NCBI RefSeq assembly: GCF_017654505.1
Contig: NC_054537.1
Location: 79,460,118-79,524,117 of the forward strand
Direction of reading: 5' to 3'
DNA length: 64,000 nucleotides
From: Polyodon spathula
Lineage: Eukaryota > Chordata > Actinopteri > Acipenseriformes > Polyodontidae
Shown in pieces: positions 1 to 9,613 of the stretch. Positions within the stretch are counted from its first letter, which is position 1; every line of letters begins with the position of its first letter. A program made the position numbers and the translations under genes. The notes beneath the pieces were generated by a model. That model saw only the letters and a program-made list of their open reading frames with translations, was not told where the DNA came from and did no database searches.

Positions 1-227
1 GACGGGCGGATACGTGACGGATTACTGCGTCTCATATTCATGATACTTCATTGAGTTGCCTGTAATCAAGGATAACCAGTTCTCCTATTTGGAAAAATTA
101 TTTTCATATGTTTGATATTGCTCGTTTTATATTTAACTCTTGTTTTGTGTTTACAGTCGGGGATATGTACAGTATGTTACTGGCATTTTTGAATTGAAGT
201 TTTCATTGTGTTCTTGTCTTTTTCAAG
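1..227 (+). other. 3' end of nudcd1 intron 1
   Basis: This is ordinary AT-rich intron sequence leading into the acceptor at 225-227, with a T-rich stretch from about 199. No transposon or other gene was recognised in it. Confidence 0.8.
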
Positions 228-382
228 CTGTGGCTGAAGTTAAACTTCGGGACGATCAGTACACCTTGGACCATATGCGTGCCTTTGGCATGTATAATTA
301 CTTGCACTGTGATCCCTGGTATGAGGACAGCGTGTACTACATCGATCAGCTAGGAAGGATTCTGAATTTAACTGTCACGCTG
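228..382 (+). CDS. nudcd1: nudcd1 coding exon (second exon by comparison with human)
   Basis: This internal exon encodes about 52 residues of NudC domain-containing protein 1, a cytosolic/nuclear CS-domain protein of the NudC co-chaperone family. It reads [13 protein letters not shown] then [19 protein letters not shown], closely matching the N-terminal part of vertebrate NUDCD1 as I know it. The acceptor is a pyrimidine stretch ending in AAG before 228. The donor is CTG|GTAAGT after 382. The exon enters two bases into a codon (one base carried from the previous exon) and leaves in phase 0, so it joins in frame to 15777. The open frame that starts at 140 runs through intron before the acceptor, so its start codon is not the gene start. 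Exon 1 is outside the window. Confidence 0.95.
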
Positions 383-569
383 GTAAGTGTGAAATATGCA
401 TTTCCTGTGAATCCTTTTACAAAATTGCCTCCTGCTCGGCTACTCACTTCTCACCTATGCATACAAATACATTTTGTTGCTATGCAGAAGAATATGCTTT
501 ATTCATTTAACCTTTTCAGTGCCCACAAAAAGACTAGTGACACACTGTGACAGGTAGCCTTGTGTGGTG

Positions 570-830
570 AAGTCAGGCCAGGGAGGAGTGGTGAGTGAAA
601 TGCGCTGTTTAGCTGGTTTATTAGAAATGAACAAATAAAACAGAAGTACAGAACAAAACTCAAGAGAAACCAAAAGAAACAAACAAAACCACACACTAAA
701 TACAGCGTACAAGTATCACACTGATACTAAGCCAGCACGAGTAGCAATTGTTTTTTTTTCGTTTTTAATTCTCCTGCCGTTCTCCAGTCTAAACACCCAA
801 CCCCGAGTGAGGTGTGTGTATATATATGTA
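570..830. repeat. unclassified interspersed repeat, copy related to 3290-3600
   Basis: The segment has an A-rich core (multiple AAACAAA-type runs after TTTATTAGAAATGAACAAA) followed by CTCCAGTC...AACCCCGAGTGAG. The same order (TTTAATAAATGAACAAAC, A-rich stretch, CTCCACTC...AACCCCAAGTGAA) occurs at 3395-3570. This points to two diverged copies of one non-autonomous repeat. I cannot name the family, and no ends or target duplications were established. Confidence 0.4.
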
Positions 831-852
831 TATATAAAAAAATATATATACA

Positions 853-886
853 CACATACATACATACATACATACATACACACACA
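853..886. repeat. CATA/CA microsatellite
   Basis: A short run of CATA units grades into CA and directly abuts the left terminus of the Tc1-like element at 885. The usual TA target dinucleotide is therefore not visible on this side. Confidence 0.85.
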
Positions 887-2138
887 GTGGCTCACAAAAG
901 TTTTCATCCCCCTTGGGCTTTTCCACATTTTATTGTTACAACATGGAGTCAAAATGGATTTAATTAGGAGTTTTTGCCACTGATCAACACAAAGTCCATA
1001 ATGTCAAAGTGAAAAATTTTAATCTGAAATTGTTCTAAATTACAAATATAAAACAGAAAATAATTGATTGCATAAGTATTCACCCCCTTTGCTATGTCAC
1101 ACCTAAATAAGCTCTGGTGTCCCCCTGAATGGAGTCCACCTGTGTGCAATTAAGGTGTTTCACATGATTTCAGGTTAAATATACCTGTCTCCGGGAGGTC
1201 CCACAGTTGGTTAGTACATTTCCTAACAAAAACTACATCATGAAGACAAAGGAACATTCAAAGCAAATCCAGAATAAGGTTCCTCAAAAGCACCAATCAG
1301 GGGCAGGATATAAGAACATTTTCAAGGTATTGAATATCCCCTGGAGCACAGTAAAGTCCATTATTAAGAAATGGAGAGAATATGGCACAACTGTGAATCT
1401 GTCTAGAACAGGCCGTCCTCAAAAAATGAGTATCCGGGCGAGAAGGGCACTAGTCAGGGTAGCCATCAAGAGGCCGATGGCAACTCTAAAGGAGTTAGTC
1501 TTCCATGGCTGAGCTGGGAGACACTGTGCATACGGCAACAATAGCCCGGGTGCTTCACAAAACTGGCCTTTATGGGAGAGTGGCAAAAAGAAAGCCATTG
1601 TTGAAAAAAACTTTAATCAAATCTCTGCTAGAGTTTGCCAAAAGATATCTGGGAGACTCTGAGAGCAAGTGGAAGAAGATTCTATGGTCTGAGACCAAAA
1701 TAGAGCTTTTTGGCCTCAACGCTAAGTGCTATGTCTGGCGCAAGCTTAATGCAGCACATCATCCTGAGAACACCATCCCTACCCTGAAGCATGGCGGTGG
1801 CAGCATCATGCTATGGGGAAAGCTCGTGAAGATGGAGGGAAAAATGGGTGCAGCAAAGTACAGAGAAATCCTGGAGGAAAACCTGCTGAAGTCTGCAAGA
1901 AAACTGGGACTTGGGAGAAAATTCATCTTCCAGCGGTACAATGACCCCAAACATACAACCAAAGCCACAATGGAGTGGCTTAAAAACAAAAAAGTCAATG
2001 TCCTGGAGTGGCCCAGTCAAAGCCCGGTCCTCAATCCAATTAAGAATATGTGGAAAGAGTTGAAAATTGCTGTCCACCAAAGGTCCCCAACCAACTTGAT
2101 GGAGCTTGAGCAGTTTTACAAAGAGTGGGCAAAAATTG
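885..2138 (+). mobile_element. Tc1-like DNA transposon, 3'-truncated
   Basis: The left terminal inverted repeat begins CAGTGGCTCACAAAAG and continues with CCCCCTTGGGCTTTTCC, the standard terminus of a fish Tc1-like family. A second copy at 41335-42325 has the same terminus at both ends. The 3' part is missing: similarity to the second copy stops at about 2138, where a C run (2139-2159) and an A-rich stretch take over. The 3' terminal repeat is absent, so the element cannot be mobilised even with helper transposase. Confidence 0.88.
1240..2138 (+). pseudogene. Tc1-like transposase pseudogene
   Basis: The ATG at 1240 opens MKTKEHSKQIQNKV, the usual start of this transposase family. The N-terminal paired-like HTH region follows (NIPWSTVKSIIKKWREYGTT and the GRPQK motif). 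A frameshift near 1500-1510 moves to the frame containing VARVLHK-like and YGRVAKRKPLL sequence. In the catalytic domain the usual WSDET is WSET (Asp deleted in frame), the usual QQDNDPKH is QRYNDPKH (Asp to Tyr) and the usual NPIENLW is NPIKNMW (Glu to Lys). About 24 nt are also missing next to GGGSIMLWG compared with the 41.3-kb copy. The C-terminus is cut off at the C run. It is inactive by several independent lesions. Confidence 0.88.
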
Positions 2139-2190
2139 CCCCCCCCCCCCCCCCCCCCCAAAAAAAACAAAAAAACAAAAACAGGGCAAG
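2139..2190. repeat. C21 run followed by A-rich stretch
   Basis: A run of about 21 C followed by an A-rich segment replaces the 3' end of the Tc1-like element. It marks the truncation point. Confidence 0.85.
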
Positions 2191-2956
2191 GGCAAGGCCA
2201 AAATTTGCTTCAGTTCAGTACATTTTTAGAGGCCACTAAATGCAAGTCAAGGCCGAAGTGTAGAATGCTGTGTAATTTTGCTTCGAAATCATATATAAGC
2301 TAATTATTAGCTACGGAAAGAAACAACACAGTTTAACTTGGTAATACATTTTTTATTCTTATTTTTATTGTTTCTTCCTGTCAAATTTAAGGTGAGTGGC
2401 AATTTTCTAAACATAATGGACAATATAAAACAAATGTTTCTAAACTAAATTTGTTGCTTGTGCTTTGCAATTAAAATCGACACTACATTATAGCAGCACC
2501 TGATGCGAGAGCGACTGTGAAGAAGAGTAAGCCTGCCCAATATTTTAAGTTTAAAAGGCAGTTAGTCTCTTTTTGTTTTTTAATTATACAGCTTCTGTGC
2601 CAATTGTTTTGATTAAAAAGATAAGTAGAATTAATTCTAACAGCAGAGACGCAAGTCAGTTTCACAAAGGGCAAGATAGCGTAGCATAATAAACAAATAA
2701 GCTTTGCATTTGTTCCCATCCTGATAAAAACAAGACAGAGTGTTTTAACCAGTAACGTTACAAAAAGATAAACTGTAAAGGGATCTTTAAATTTGCTTGC
2801 TCTACTTTTTGTACAGTGAAAGATGCAGACATGCACCTAGAGTTGTTTTCTTTCACGATCAGAAAATTTAATAGTGAAAAACACGTTTGTCTGAAAAACG
2901 TTCTGGCTTTGTGATTTAACTACAATGTATATAGTTAAGTGTTTGTTTAAAACCTT

Positions 2957-3136
2957 GGTTCCCTTTCAAGTATGAAATGTAACCATTACTGAATGGGTAT
3001 TTGCCTCCTAAAGCCTAGATCCTGAAACACTTTTATACCAAAGCTGCTCTTTGAGCCTGTGATGCAGTAGTAACCCCGCCCCCGAGAGATCAAAATCTCT
3101 GCAGTCACGGATTTCTGCGCCATTTCTTTTCAAGAC
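2957..3136 (+). repeat. DIRS left inverted terminal repeat
   Basis: It begins GGTTCCCTTTCAAGTATG, then AAATGTAACCATTACTGAAT and a diverged body including GATCAAAATCTCTGCAG. It pairs as an inverted repeat with 9446-9613 over about 170 bp with many substitutions. Confidence 0.85.
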
Positions 3137-3289
3137 TGACTTTATTGGAGAGTTTTGTTTAGATAAGTACATTGTTGCTTATCTGTGTAATATTCATAAT
3201 TTTGTGTGTTTTTACACATTTTGTATGTGATATTTAAGCGAATAGCTGTAATCGTTTTTCTGTTTAGGCATATTTTGTGTGCATGTCAC

Positions 3290-3830
3290 AAAGATGGCTG
3301 TAGTGGGTGATCACAGACCAGAACCAGGAACCAACACAGAATAAACAGAGACGTGGAGTTTGAAGCTGAGCGCTTGGTTGCACTCAGCATTTAATAAATG
3401 AACAAACAGAAAATTAAAAGGTTGAAAAACAAACACAGGACACGGCACTCGTAGCCTAAACCAAGACAAACAAAAAGGACTACACAGACAAACATGGTGA
3501 GCTGCTATTATATCTATTTCCATCTCCAATCCCGCTCTCCACTCCCCGAACACACAACCCCAAGTGAATGAAAACATGCTGCTTTTATGTAGCTGTACTG
3601 AGACTCTATTTGCTAATCAATCATTCAGTTGGAGTCTCTGTACAACTGCATGTGAATTAATAAAAAGTACACTTCCCCCATGCTCACATATTACATTTTA
3701 TCTGCACTTGAAGTGCTGTGCAATCCTCGTGCCTAAATACAAATATACATTTTAAACACTCTTACGCATAGCCCATATTACATCCCGTTTACCAATGACT
3801 GTACACCAACATTAACACACAACATACAAC
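3290..3830. repeat. unclassified interspersed repeat inside the DIRS element
   Basis: The sequence is A-rich, with ordered blocks similar to the 570-830 repeat. It interrupts the region between the DIRS left terminal repeat and the minisatellite. Boundaries are estimated from loss of similarity. It may be a further insertion into the DIRS element or non-coding DIRS sequence shared by chance. Family unknown. Confidence 0.35.
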
Positions 3831-4233
3831 ACAGAAGTACACACAGGGGTGGGGAAACATTGCCACAGTGCACTATAGCCAGCAGCTCGAGTTGCTTATT
3901 CCCAGGGACCCAGCAAAATAAGCCGGCTAACTATGTTATTTCTGTTTTTTAGAGATACCATGCACAGACCTGTGTAACGTTGTGTTCAGCACTTGTGCAG
4001 TAAGAGCAGCTGCACAGTGCAAGACTGAGGTAATTGCTTCTGCTTGTTGTTGTTTGTAATTACAACCACAGTATCTCATGCCGTTGTGGTGACCAACTAT
4101 TTTAGCATCACCATTGCGAAGGCTGTTAGTTCATTCTAACAAACAGGCTTCCCTTAGTCTCATGTTGGTACTGACTTTTTTTTTTTTTTTTTTTCCCCAG
4201 TGGCTTTTACATCATCCCTGTATGTTGCCACCA

Positions 4234-4790
4234 GTGGTGACTGCAACCTGGTGGACCTGTACCGAACTGGTACGGAGGTCGCCGACCTGGTACCTAGGCT
4301 ACAGAACCAATACCGAAATCACTGAACCGTTTTGGAACTGACTCTGTTCTGTACTGGTACTGACCTGGTGTTAAGTACACCGAACCAGTGTCGAACTGGT
4401 AATAAAGTCACTGAACTGGTGCCAAAGTCGCCAACCCAGTACCAAAACAACCGGTAGCTGCGAACTGTTTGACCCGTACTGAAGCATTACCAAGCTCACC
4501 GACCCATGTCCGAATCCCAGCATGGTACTGAACTGGTACCGAACCAGTGTTAAGAACACCAAACCGGTGCCAAACCAGCCCAGTGCTGAAGCTACCAGAC
4601 TGGAACCGAAGTCACTGAACCAGAGTCGAACCAAACCGTAATTGAGGTCACCAACTCGATCGACGGGGTACCGAACTAGGACAGAGGTTATCACACTGGT
4701 ACCCAGTGCCAAACTGACCGGTAGTTGTGACCCGCTGGACCTATATCGAACCGGTACTGAGGTCACCAATCCTGACCTACTGTCCACTGC
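4234..4790 (+). repeat. degenerate minisatellite in the DIRS gag position
   Basis: There are about 18 imperfect units of roughly 30 bp built around ACCGAACTGGTAC and GAGGTCACCGA. The period is a multiple of three, and one plus frame near 4740-4860 stays open (DLYRTGTEVTNPDLL). This suggests it was a repeat-coding part of the DIRS ORF1 (gag), but I cannot confirm that from sequence alone. Confidence 0.7.
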
Positions 4791-4845
4791 TGCCTCCTTT
4801 GGAGGTGGGTCGAACAGGAGCTGGCTGTCCCTGTTGGCAGAGTTT

Positions 4846-5129
4846 ATAATCCAGGGCTGGCAATAGAATGTGAAACAAGCAATGTGTTCCAGTTGTCTGT
4901 ATATTGGATGGATACGGACAGTTGGAGCCTTGTCACATATTTGAAATCGGTGTGCAGCCTCACAGAATTTCAAGTACTGGTAGCAGTCTTGTTTACAGAT
5001 CTACAGTAAAGCTATGAAACTGAGTGGGGATTTTTTTATTTATTTTTTTGCTGGCAATTGGTCAAAGTAGTAAGTAGACATGCCGATTTGAATAAAGAAC
5101 AATTAAATGAACTGGAAGATAGCAAAACA
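4846..5129 (-). repeat. dispersed repeat, inverted partner of 55415-55702
   Basis: About 284 bp match the reverse complement of 55415-55702 from CCAGGGCTGGCAAT through GATACGGACAGTTGGA and CATATTTGAAATCG to TTAAATGAACTGGAAGAT. Both copies keep an imperfect stem (TCCAACTGTCCATAT against ATACGGACAGCTGGA in the other copy). The family is unknown. It lies within the DIRS element. Confidence 0.8.
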
Positions 5130-5176
5130 AAAAAAAAAATACCAAAAAAAACCTCTGTCTTCATACTCACTTACCC

Positions 5177-5210
5177 CTGTTTTTCTGTAGTAAATGCTAC
5201 AGAAAAACAG
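5177..5210. repeat. perfect 14-bp hairpin
   Basis: CTGTTTTTCTGTAG, six-base loop TAAATG, then the exact reverse complement. It lies in non-coding sequence inside the DIRS element and could be the tip of a small inverted-repeat element or a relic of a foldback. Confidence 0.8.
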
Positions 5211-5689
5211 ACACCTCCACATTTTACACCCCTCTGACACAGACCTTGAAAAATTACTGAAACCCATCTAAATTTTATTTTTATTCCTCCTGTCTGTTCT
5301 GCTCAAACAGTGTCTGCACTGAATGACAGGAAAAAAATCTAACACTGTGCTGTCTCAACTCCGCCACCAGGTGTATCTTTTTAATGGCAATGTACACAAT
5401 CAAAAATGAAGATGTACTTTCTTTTACATGTTTTAATAAATTTGCTCAGTTTAACTTTTAAATTTGATATTTATGGACACCTTGTCAGGTCTTATTGCAT
5501 ACTTTTACTGCTATTTAAGAGGGCCACTGCAACCTTGCAAATCCCCTGGCCTAAAGTGGGGGAAACAAGGCAATCAATTTTTCATGTGCTTACTGCTACT
5601 CGCTGTGGAGGCCGTAATAGGTTCTGTGACCCTTCTCCAGGCTAAGCCACAGGCAAAAACAGCAGCCTTTAGTTTGCTGCCACAGGCCC

Positions 5690-6300
5690 AGGGCCCCTTC
5701 TCTGGCAGCTATCTGGATTATTGGCGTCAGTTCACCGCAGACATCTGTGTGCTTACTACCATATATACCACATGATAGCCCCCATCAAGTCGGAGGAAGG
5801 GTTCTACTCCAGGTACTTCCTAGTGACAAAGCATGATGGTGGCCGGTACTTAACCTCAGATAAATCAACCGGTGTCCTGAGCCGAAGGCGGTTCAAGATG
5901 TTGATGATGCAACAGCTGTTGCAGTCAATCAGGTTTCACCTCATGGTCATAAGCCGTCTAGGAGAGGTTTGGAACAGCAGAGAGAGACCTCTTTTGCCTC
6001 TCGGGAATCAACCCACTATCTCCTTTGGTGGCGGAGAACCTCAGGGAATAGATGCCTTGGCAAACCAGTGGCCATCTGTTTATGCCTTCCCACTGCTCTT
6101 GCTTTTCCTGCTGTGTATGAAGAAAATCAGGCAGGACTGAAACAACATGCTCCTAGTAGTCCCATATTGGCACCAGAGTATCTGGTTTTGAACCCTGATG
6201 CAGCTCCTGAGCGGCCAACCATGGAAACTGCCGTCATGTCGCGACCTGCTCAGTCAGGCACGGTGGACCATATGGCATCCTGACCCATTCAGCCTGCATC
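5690..6300 (+). pseudogene. DIRS reverse transcriptase/RNase H relic
   Basis: YLDYWRQFTADICVLTTI (about 5713-5766) resembles the start of the DIRS RT domain. EGFYSRYFLVTKHDGG (about 5798-5845) and RRRFKMLMMQQLLQSI (about 5884-5931) are the RT fingers/palm entry motifs. The catalytic YxDD region is missing: sequence jumps to the RNase H tail (QGIDALANQWPSVYAFPLLL, about 6043-6102) and the connector RDLLSQARWTIWHPDP (about 6242-6290), with frame changes. The RT is inactive by internal deletion. Confidence 0.82.
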
Positions 6301-7230
6301 TCTGGGTCTGGCCCGTGAACCACTGCGTTTTGAGCTATCTGGGACTTTGCAGCAGGGCTATTGACACCCTACAGTATGCCAGGGCAGCGTCCACACATTC
6401 CCAGTACGGGTACAAGTGGGGTGTCTGCCTCGTTGGTTCGACCCATGGCAGTTGCACTGTAATTTTTACAGGACCTGTTTGAGTGGAATTCCCCATCCAC
6501 GTTGGTCTATCTGGCAGCTATTTCGGCTTGCCATGTCAAGGTTGACACTGTCTCCCCAGGAGCCCACTTCCTGGCGGGACAATTTTTGAAAGGGGCTTGC
6601 CGGCTTCATCCTCCTATGAAGGACATTCTCCCTCAATGGAGGCTAAACGTGGTGCTTAATGCACTCCTGAAACCTCCATTTGAGCCTTTGCATTCAGCTG
6701 ATCTAAAAGTTTTAACATTTTTAAAGTGGTTTTCTTGCATGGTATCGCCTCAGCTAAGCGGGTGAATGAGATGCAAACGTTCTCCATCGCAAAAGTCTGC
6801 TTAATTAAGAGGCCAGGACAAAGGTCACTCTCCATTCCAATCCTCCCTTCTTGCTGAAGACTATGTCCATATGCTCTGCCTAGTGCGGGCCCTGGTGTAC
6901 TGCATTGACAGGACAAAAAATTGGAGGCAGTCTGAACAATTTTTGTCTGCTATGGGCAAAGTCCCGTGGTCAAGCCCTGTGTAAGCAGTGACTATTAAAG
7001 TGGATAGCAGACACGGTCAGGATTGTCTGAGCTGGCCAACTTGCCCCTCCAGAAAAGCTTGCTGCCCATTCCACCAGGGACCTTGCAACTTCGTGGGCTT
7101 TATTCCAGGGTGCATCTGTCAAGGACATATGCAAAGCGGTGGTGTGGGCTACTCCCCATACGTTCACTAGGTTCTACAAGCTAAATGTTGTGGCTCCTCA
7201 AAACCCTGGTTTTGGAACTACAGTGTTACG
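6282..7230 (+). pseudogene. DIRS tyrosine recombinase relic
   Basis: The segment opens with LHLWVWPV and DTLQYARAASTHSQYGYKWG, typical of the DIRS recombinase N-terminus. It continues LVYLAAISACHV, FLKGACRLHPP and PPFEPLHSADLKVLTFLKWF. It ends with WATPHTFTRFYKLNVVAP, where the Tyr codon at 7175-7177 fits the catalytic tyrosine. At least three frame changes and stops break the frame. In the family this enzyme integrates the circular cDNA. Confidence 0.85.
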
Positions 7231-7364
7231 GCCAGCTTCCCAGTCGACCCTTACAGCACAGTTATAGAGGTGAAATTCTTCCTCGGTTATTCACCCTAGC
7301 TGCTTGTTACTGGGGTAACCTTGTAGCGTTCCGGTCGTTCTGCAACCATGCACTTGTGAGGGCA

Positions 7365-7450
7365 TTCAGTAATGGTTACATTTCGTACATGAAAGGGAAC
7401 CTTATGTTATTTTCATAACGGTGGTTCCCTGAAATAGAAATGTAACCATT
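7365..7450 (+). repeat. DIRS internal complementary region
   Basis: Bases 7365-7401 (TTCAGTAATGGTTACATTTC then GAAAGGGAACC) are the reverse complement of the left extreme at 2957-2995. Bases 7423-7450 (GGTTCCCTGAAATAGAAATG then TAACC) are the reverse complement of the right extreme near 9583-9613. An 18-21 base spacer separates them. This is the hallmark arrangement of DIRS1-type elements. Confidence 0.85.
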
Positions 7451-7897
7451 AACCCTTTGGGGTCCTATGTCGGACCAGGTCCGACATCATTAGAAAGCAC
7501 AAGTCTGTAGTCATCTTTTCTCTGGAAAAAGCCGACAAAACCTTTCAATGGCAGATTGAGACCGATAAGAGCCGAATGAAGCCAAAAAAGGGTGTATCTC
7601 ATAGCCCCATGCACTACAGAGATAACAGAGCTTTTTGTGATGTTATAGTAGTAAAATAATGACTTTAATCCCATTATTGAGGAGTTTGGTGATGAAACGA
7701 GTGACCAGGAGAGGATTTATCAGTATGCACGTATATAAAGATGTATGTGAAAAATCAGCGAATAAGGGGTGGGACTTGGCTGGAGATACAGTACTGTGTC
7801 CTTTTGCGATTCGGTGCCTTTTAAACCTGTTTTACACTGGGGGGGGGGGGCGAGGGGTTAAACGGTGCATGTAAAATAAACGTCGTGTGTGAAAATG

Positions 7898-9366
7898 CAC
7901 TGAACACATATAAACGTAACATGCAACAATTTCAAAGGTTTTACTGAGTTAGTTCATAGAAGGAAATCAGTCAATTGCAATAAATTCATTAGGCCTTAAT
8001 CTATGGATTTCAAATGACTGGGAATACAGATAATGCATCTGTTGGTCACAGATACCTTTTAAGAAAAAAAGGTAGGGGCGTGGATCAGAAAACCTGTCTG
8101 TATCTGGTGTGACCACCATTTGCATCATACAGCGCGACCCAGATCTTTCGCATAGAGTTAATCAGCCTGTTGATTGTGACCGGTGGAATGTTGTCCCACT
8201 CCTCTTCAATGGCTGTGCGAAGTTGCAGGACGTCAATCGAGAGCATCCCAAACATGCTCAATGGGTGACATGTCTGGTGAGTATGCAGGCCATGGAAGAA
8301 CTGGGACATTTTCAGCTTACAGAAATTGCGTACAGATCCTTGTGACATGGGGCCATGCATTATCATGCTGAAACATGAGGTGATGGCGGCGGATGAATGG
8401 CACGACAGTGGGCCTTAGGATCTCGTCACAGTATCTCTGTGCATTCAAATTGCCATCGCTAAAATGCAATTGTGCTCGTTGTCCGTAGCTTATGCCTGCC
8501 CATACCATAACCCCACCGCCACGGTGGGGAACTCTGTTCACAACGCTGACATCAGCAAACCACTCGCCCACACGACGCCATGCACGCTGTCTGCCATCTG
8601 CCCGATACAGTTGAAACCAGGATTCATCCTTGAAGAACACACTTCTCCAGTGACCATCGAAGGTGAGCATTTGCCCACTGAAGTCGGTTACGACGCCGAA
8701 CTGCATTCAGGTCAAGACCCTGGTGAGGACGACGAGCACGCAGATGAGCTTCCCTGAGACGGTTTCTGACAGTTTGTGCAGAAATTCTTGGGTTGTGCAA
8801 ACCCACAGTTTCATCAGCTGTCCGGGTGGCTGGTCTCAGATGATCCCACAGGTGAAGCCAGATGTGGAGGTCCTGGGCTGGCGTGGTTACACATGGTCTG
8901 CGGTTGTGAGGCCGGTTGGACGTATTGCCAAATTCTCTAAAACTACGTTGGAGGCGGCTTATGGTAGAGAAATGAACATTTAATTCTCTGGCAACAGCTC
9001 TGGTGGACATTCCTGCAGTCAGCATGCCAATTGCACACTCACTCAAAACTTGAGACATTTGTGGCATTGTGTTGTGTGACCAAACTGCACATTTGAGAGT
9101 GGCCTTTTATTATCCCCAGCACAAGGTGCACCTGTGTAATGATCATGCTGTTTAATCAGCTTCTTGATATGCCACACCTGCCAGGTGGATGGATTATCTT
9201 GGCAAAGGAAAAATGCTCACTAACAGGGATGTAAACAAATTTGTGCACAAAATTTGAGAGAAATAAGATTTTTGTGCGTAAATGGAAAACTTCTGGGATC
9301 TTTTATTTCAGCTCATGAAACATGGGACCAGCACTTTACATGCTGAGTTTAAGTTTTTGTTCAGTG
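7898..9366 (-). mobile_element. Tc1-like DNA transposon, near full length
   Basis: The left terminus is CACTGAACACATATAAACG. The right terminus ends AAGTTTTTGTTCAGTG, followed by TA. These are the two ends of a Tc1-like family very common in fish and frogs. Non-coding sequence next to each end and the transposase on the minus strand are present in the normal order, for about 1.47 kb. Left-flank TA has decayed to TG. This family differs from the CAGTGG family at 885 and 41335. Confidence 0.9.
8085..9067 (-). pseudogene. Tc1-like transposase pseudogene (catalytic triad visible)
   Basis: On the minus strand the ATG at 9067 opens MPQMSQVLSECAIGMLTAGM, followed by the HTH ([20 protein letters not shown]) and a second HTH with [16 protein letters not shown]. 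The catalytic domain shows FFKDESWF (first Asp), GGGVMVWAGISYG, FQHDNAWPH (second Asp) and, in another frame, SPDMSPIEHVWDAL (Glu). The protein ends with ANGGHTRY. Frame changes near 8640-8700 and 8330, and a short deletion after the Glu motif, break it. Its sequence is better preserved than that of the other Tc1-like relics here, suggesting a younger insertion. Confidence 0.88.
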
Positions 9367-9445
9367 TAAATTGGACCTGATGCGCCTGACAAGCTCTGAA
9401 TAAATAGAATGCAGAGGGTTAACCTTAAAGATCGCAGCAGGCTTG

Positions 9446-9613
9446 AAGGAAAAATTACGCTGAGATCCGTAGCTGCAGAACTTTTGATCCCTTGGGGTCG
9501 GCGTCACGACTGCGTCACTGGCTCAGAGTAGATTTGGTATGACGTATTCAGGATTTTAGTCTAGGCGGTAAATACCCATTCAGTAACGGTTACATTTCTA
9601 TTTTGGGGAAACA
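9446..9613 (-). repeat. DIRS right inverted terminal repeat
   Basis: Read on the minus strand it gives AAATAGAAATGTAACCGTTA then CTGAATGGGTATTTACC and further blocks matching 2971-3136. Its end is estimated from the pairing with the internal complementary region. Confidence 0.82.

Larger units (their letters stand above)
7449..9422. mobile_element. piggyBac-like non-autonomous element (TTAA ends)
   Basis: The insert is bounded by TTAA on both sides. The left end reads TTAACCCTTTGGGGTCC. The right end read inward on the minus strand gives TTAACCCTCTGCATTC. TTAA duplication with CCCTnTG-like ends is the piggyBac pattern. Excising it brings the DIRS internal complementary region next to the right-terminal region. 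No transposase sequence is visible apart from the Tc1-like insertion inside it (7898-9366), so the element itself was about 500 bp. The terminal match is short, so confidence is moderate. Confidence 0.55.
2957..9613 (+). mobile_element. DIRS-type tyrosine-recombinase retrotransposon, decayed, with nested insertions
   Basis: Three things identify it. (1) Long inverted terminal repeats: the left end (2957-3136) is the reverse complement of the right end (9446-9613). (2) An internal complementary region (7365-7450) whose halves are complementary to the left and right extremes. (3) Coding relics in DIRS order: reverse transcriptase/RNase H connector at about 5690-6300, then tyrosine recombinase to about 7230. 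Of the total, 7449-9422 is a later insertion. DIRS elements replicate through a circular intermediate and integrate by recombinase rather than DDE integrase, so no target duplication is expected. Frame breaks and RT deletions show it is dead. Confidence 0.85.

Noticed and set aside
140..550. 136-residue open frame starting before the first exon
   Set aside because: It reads through intron on both sides of the real exon (228-382). Only the central part matches NUDCD1, and splice sites explain the borders.
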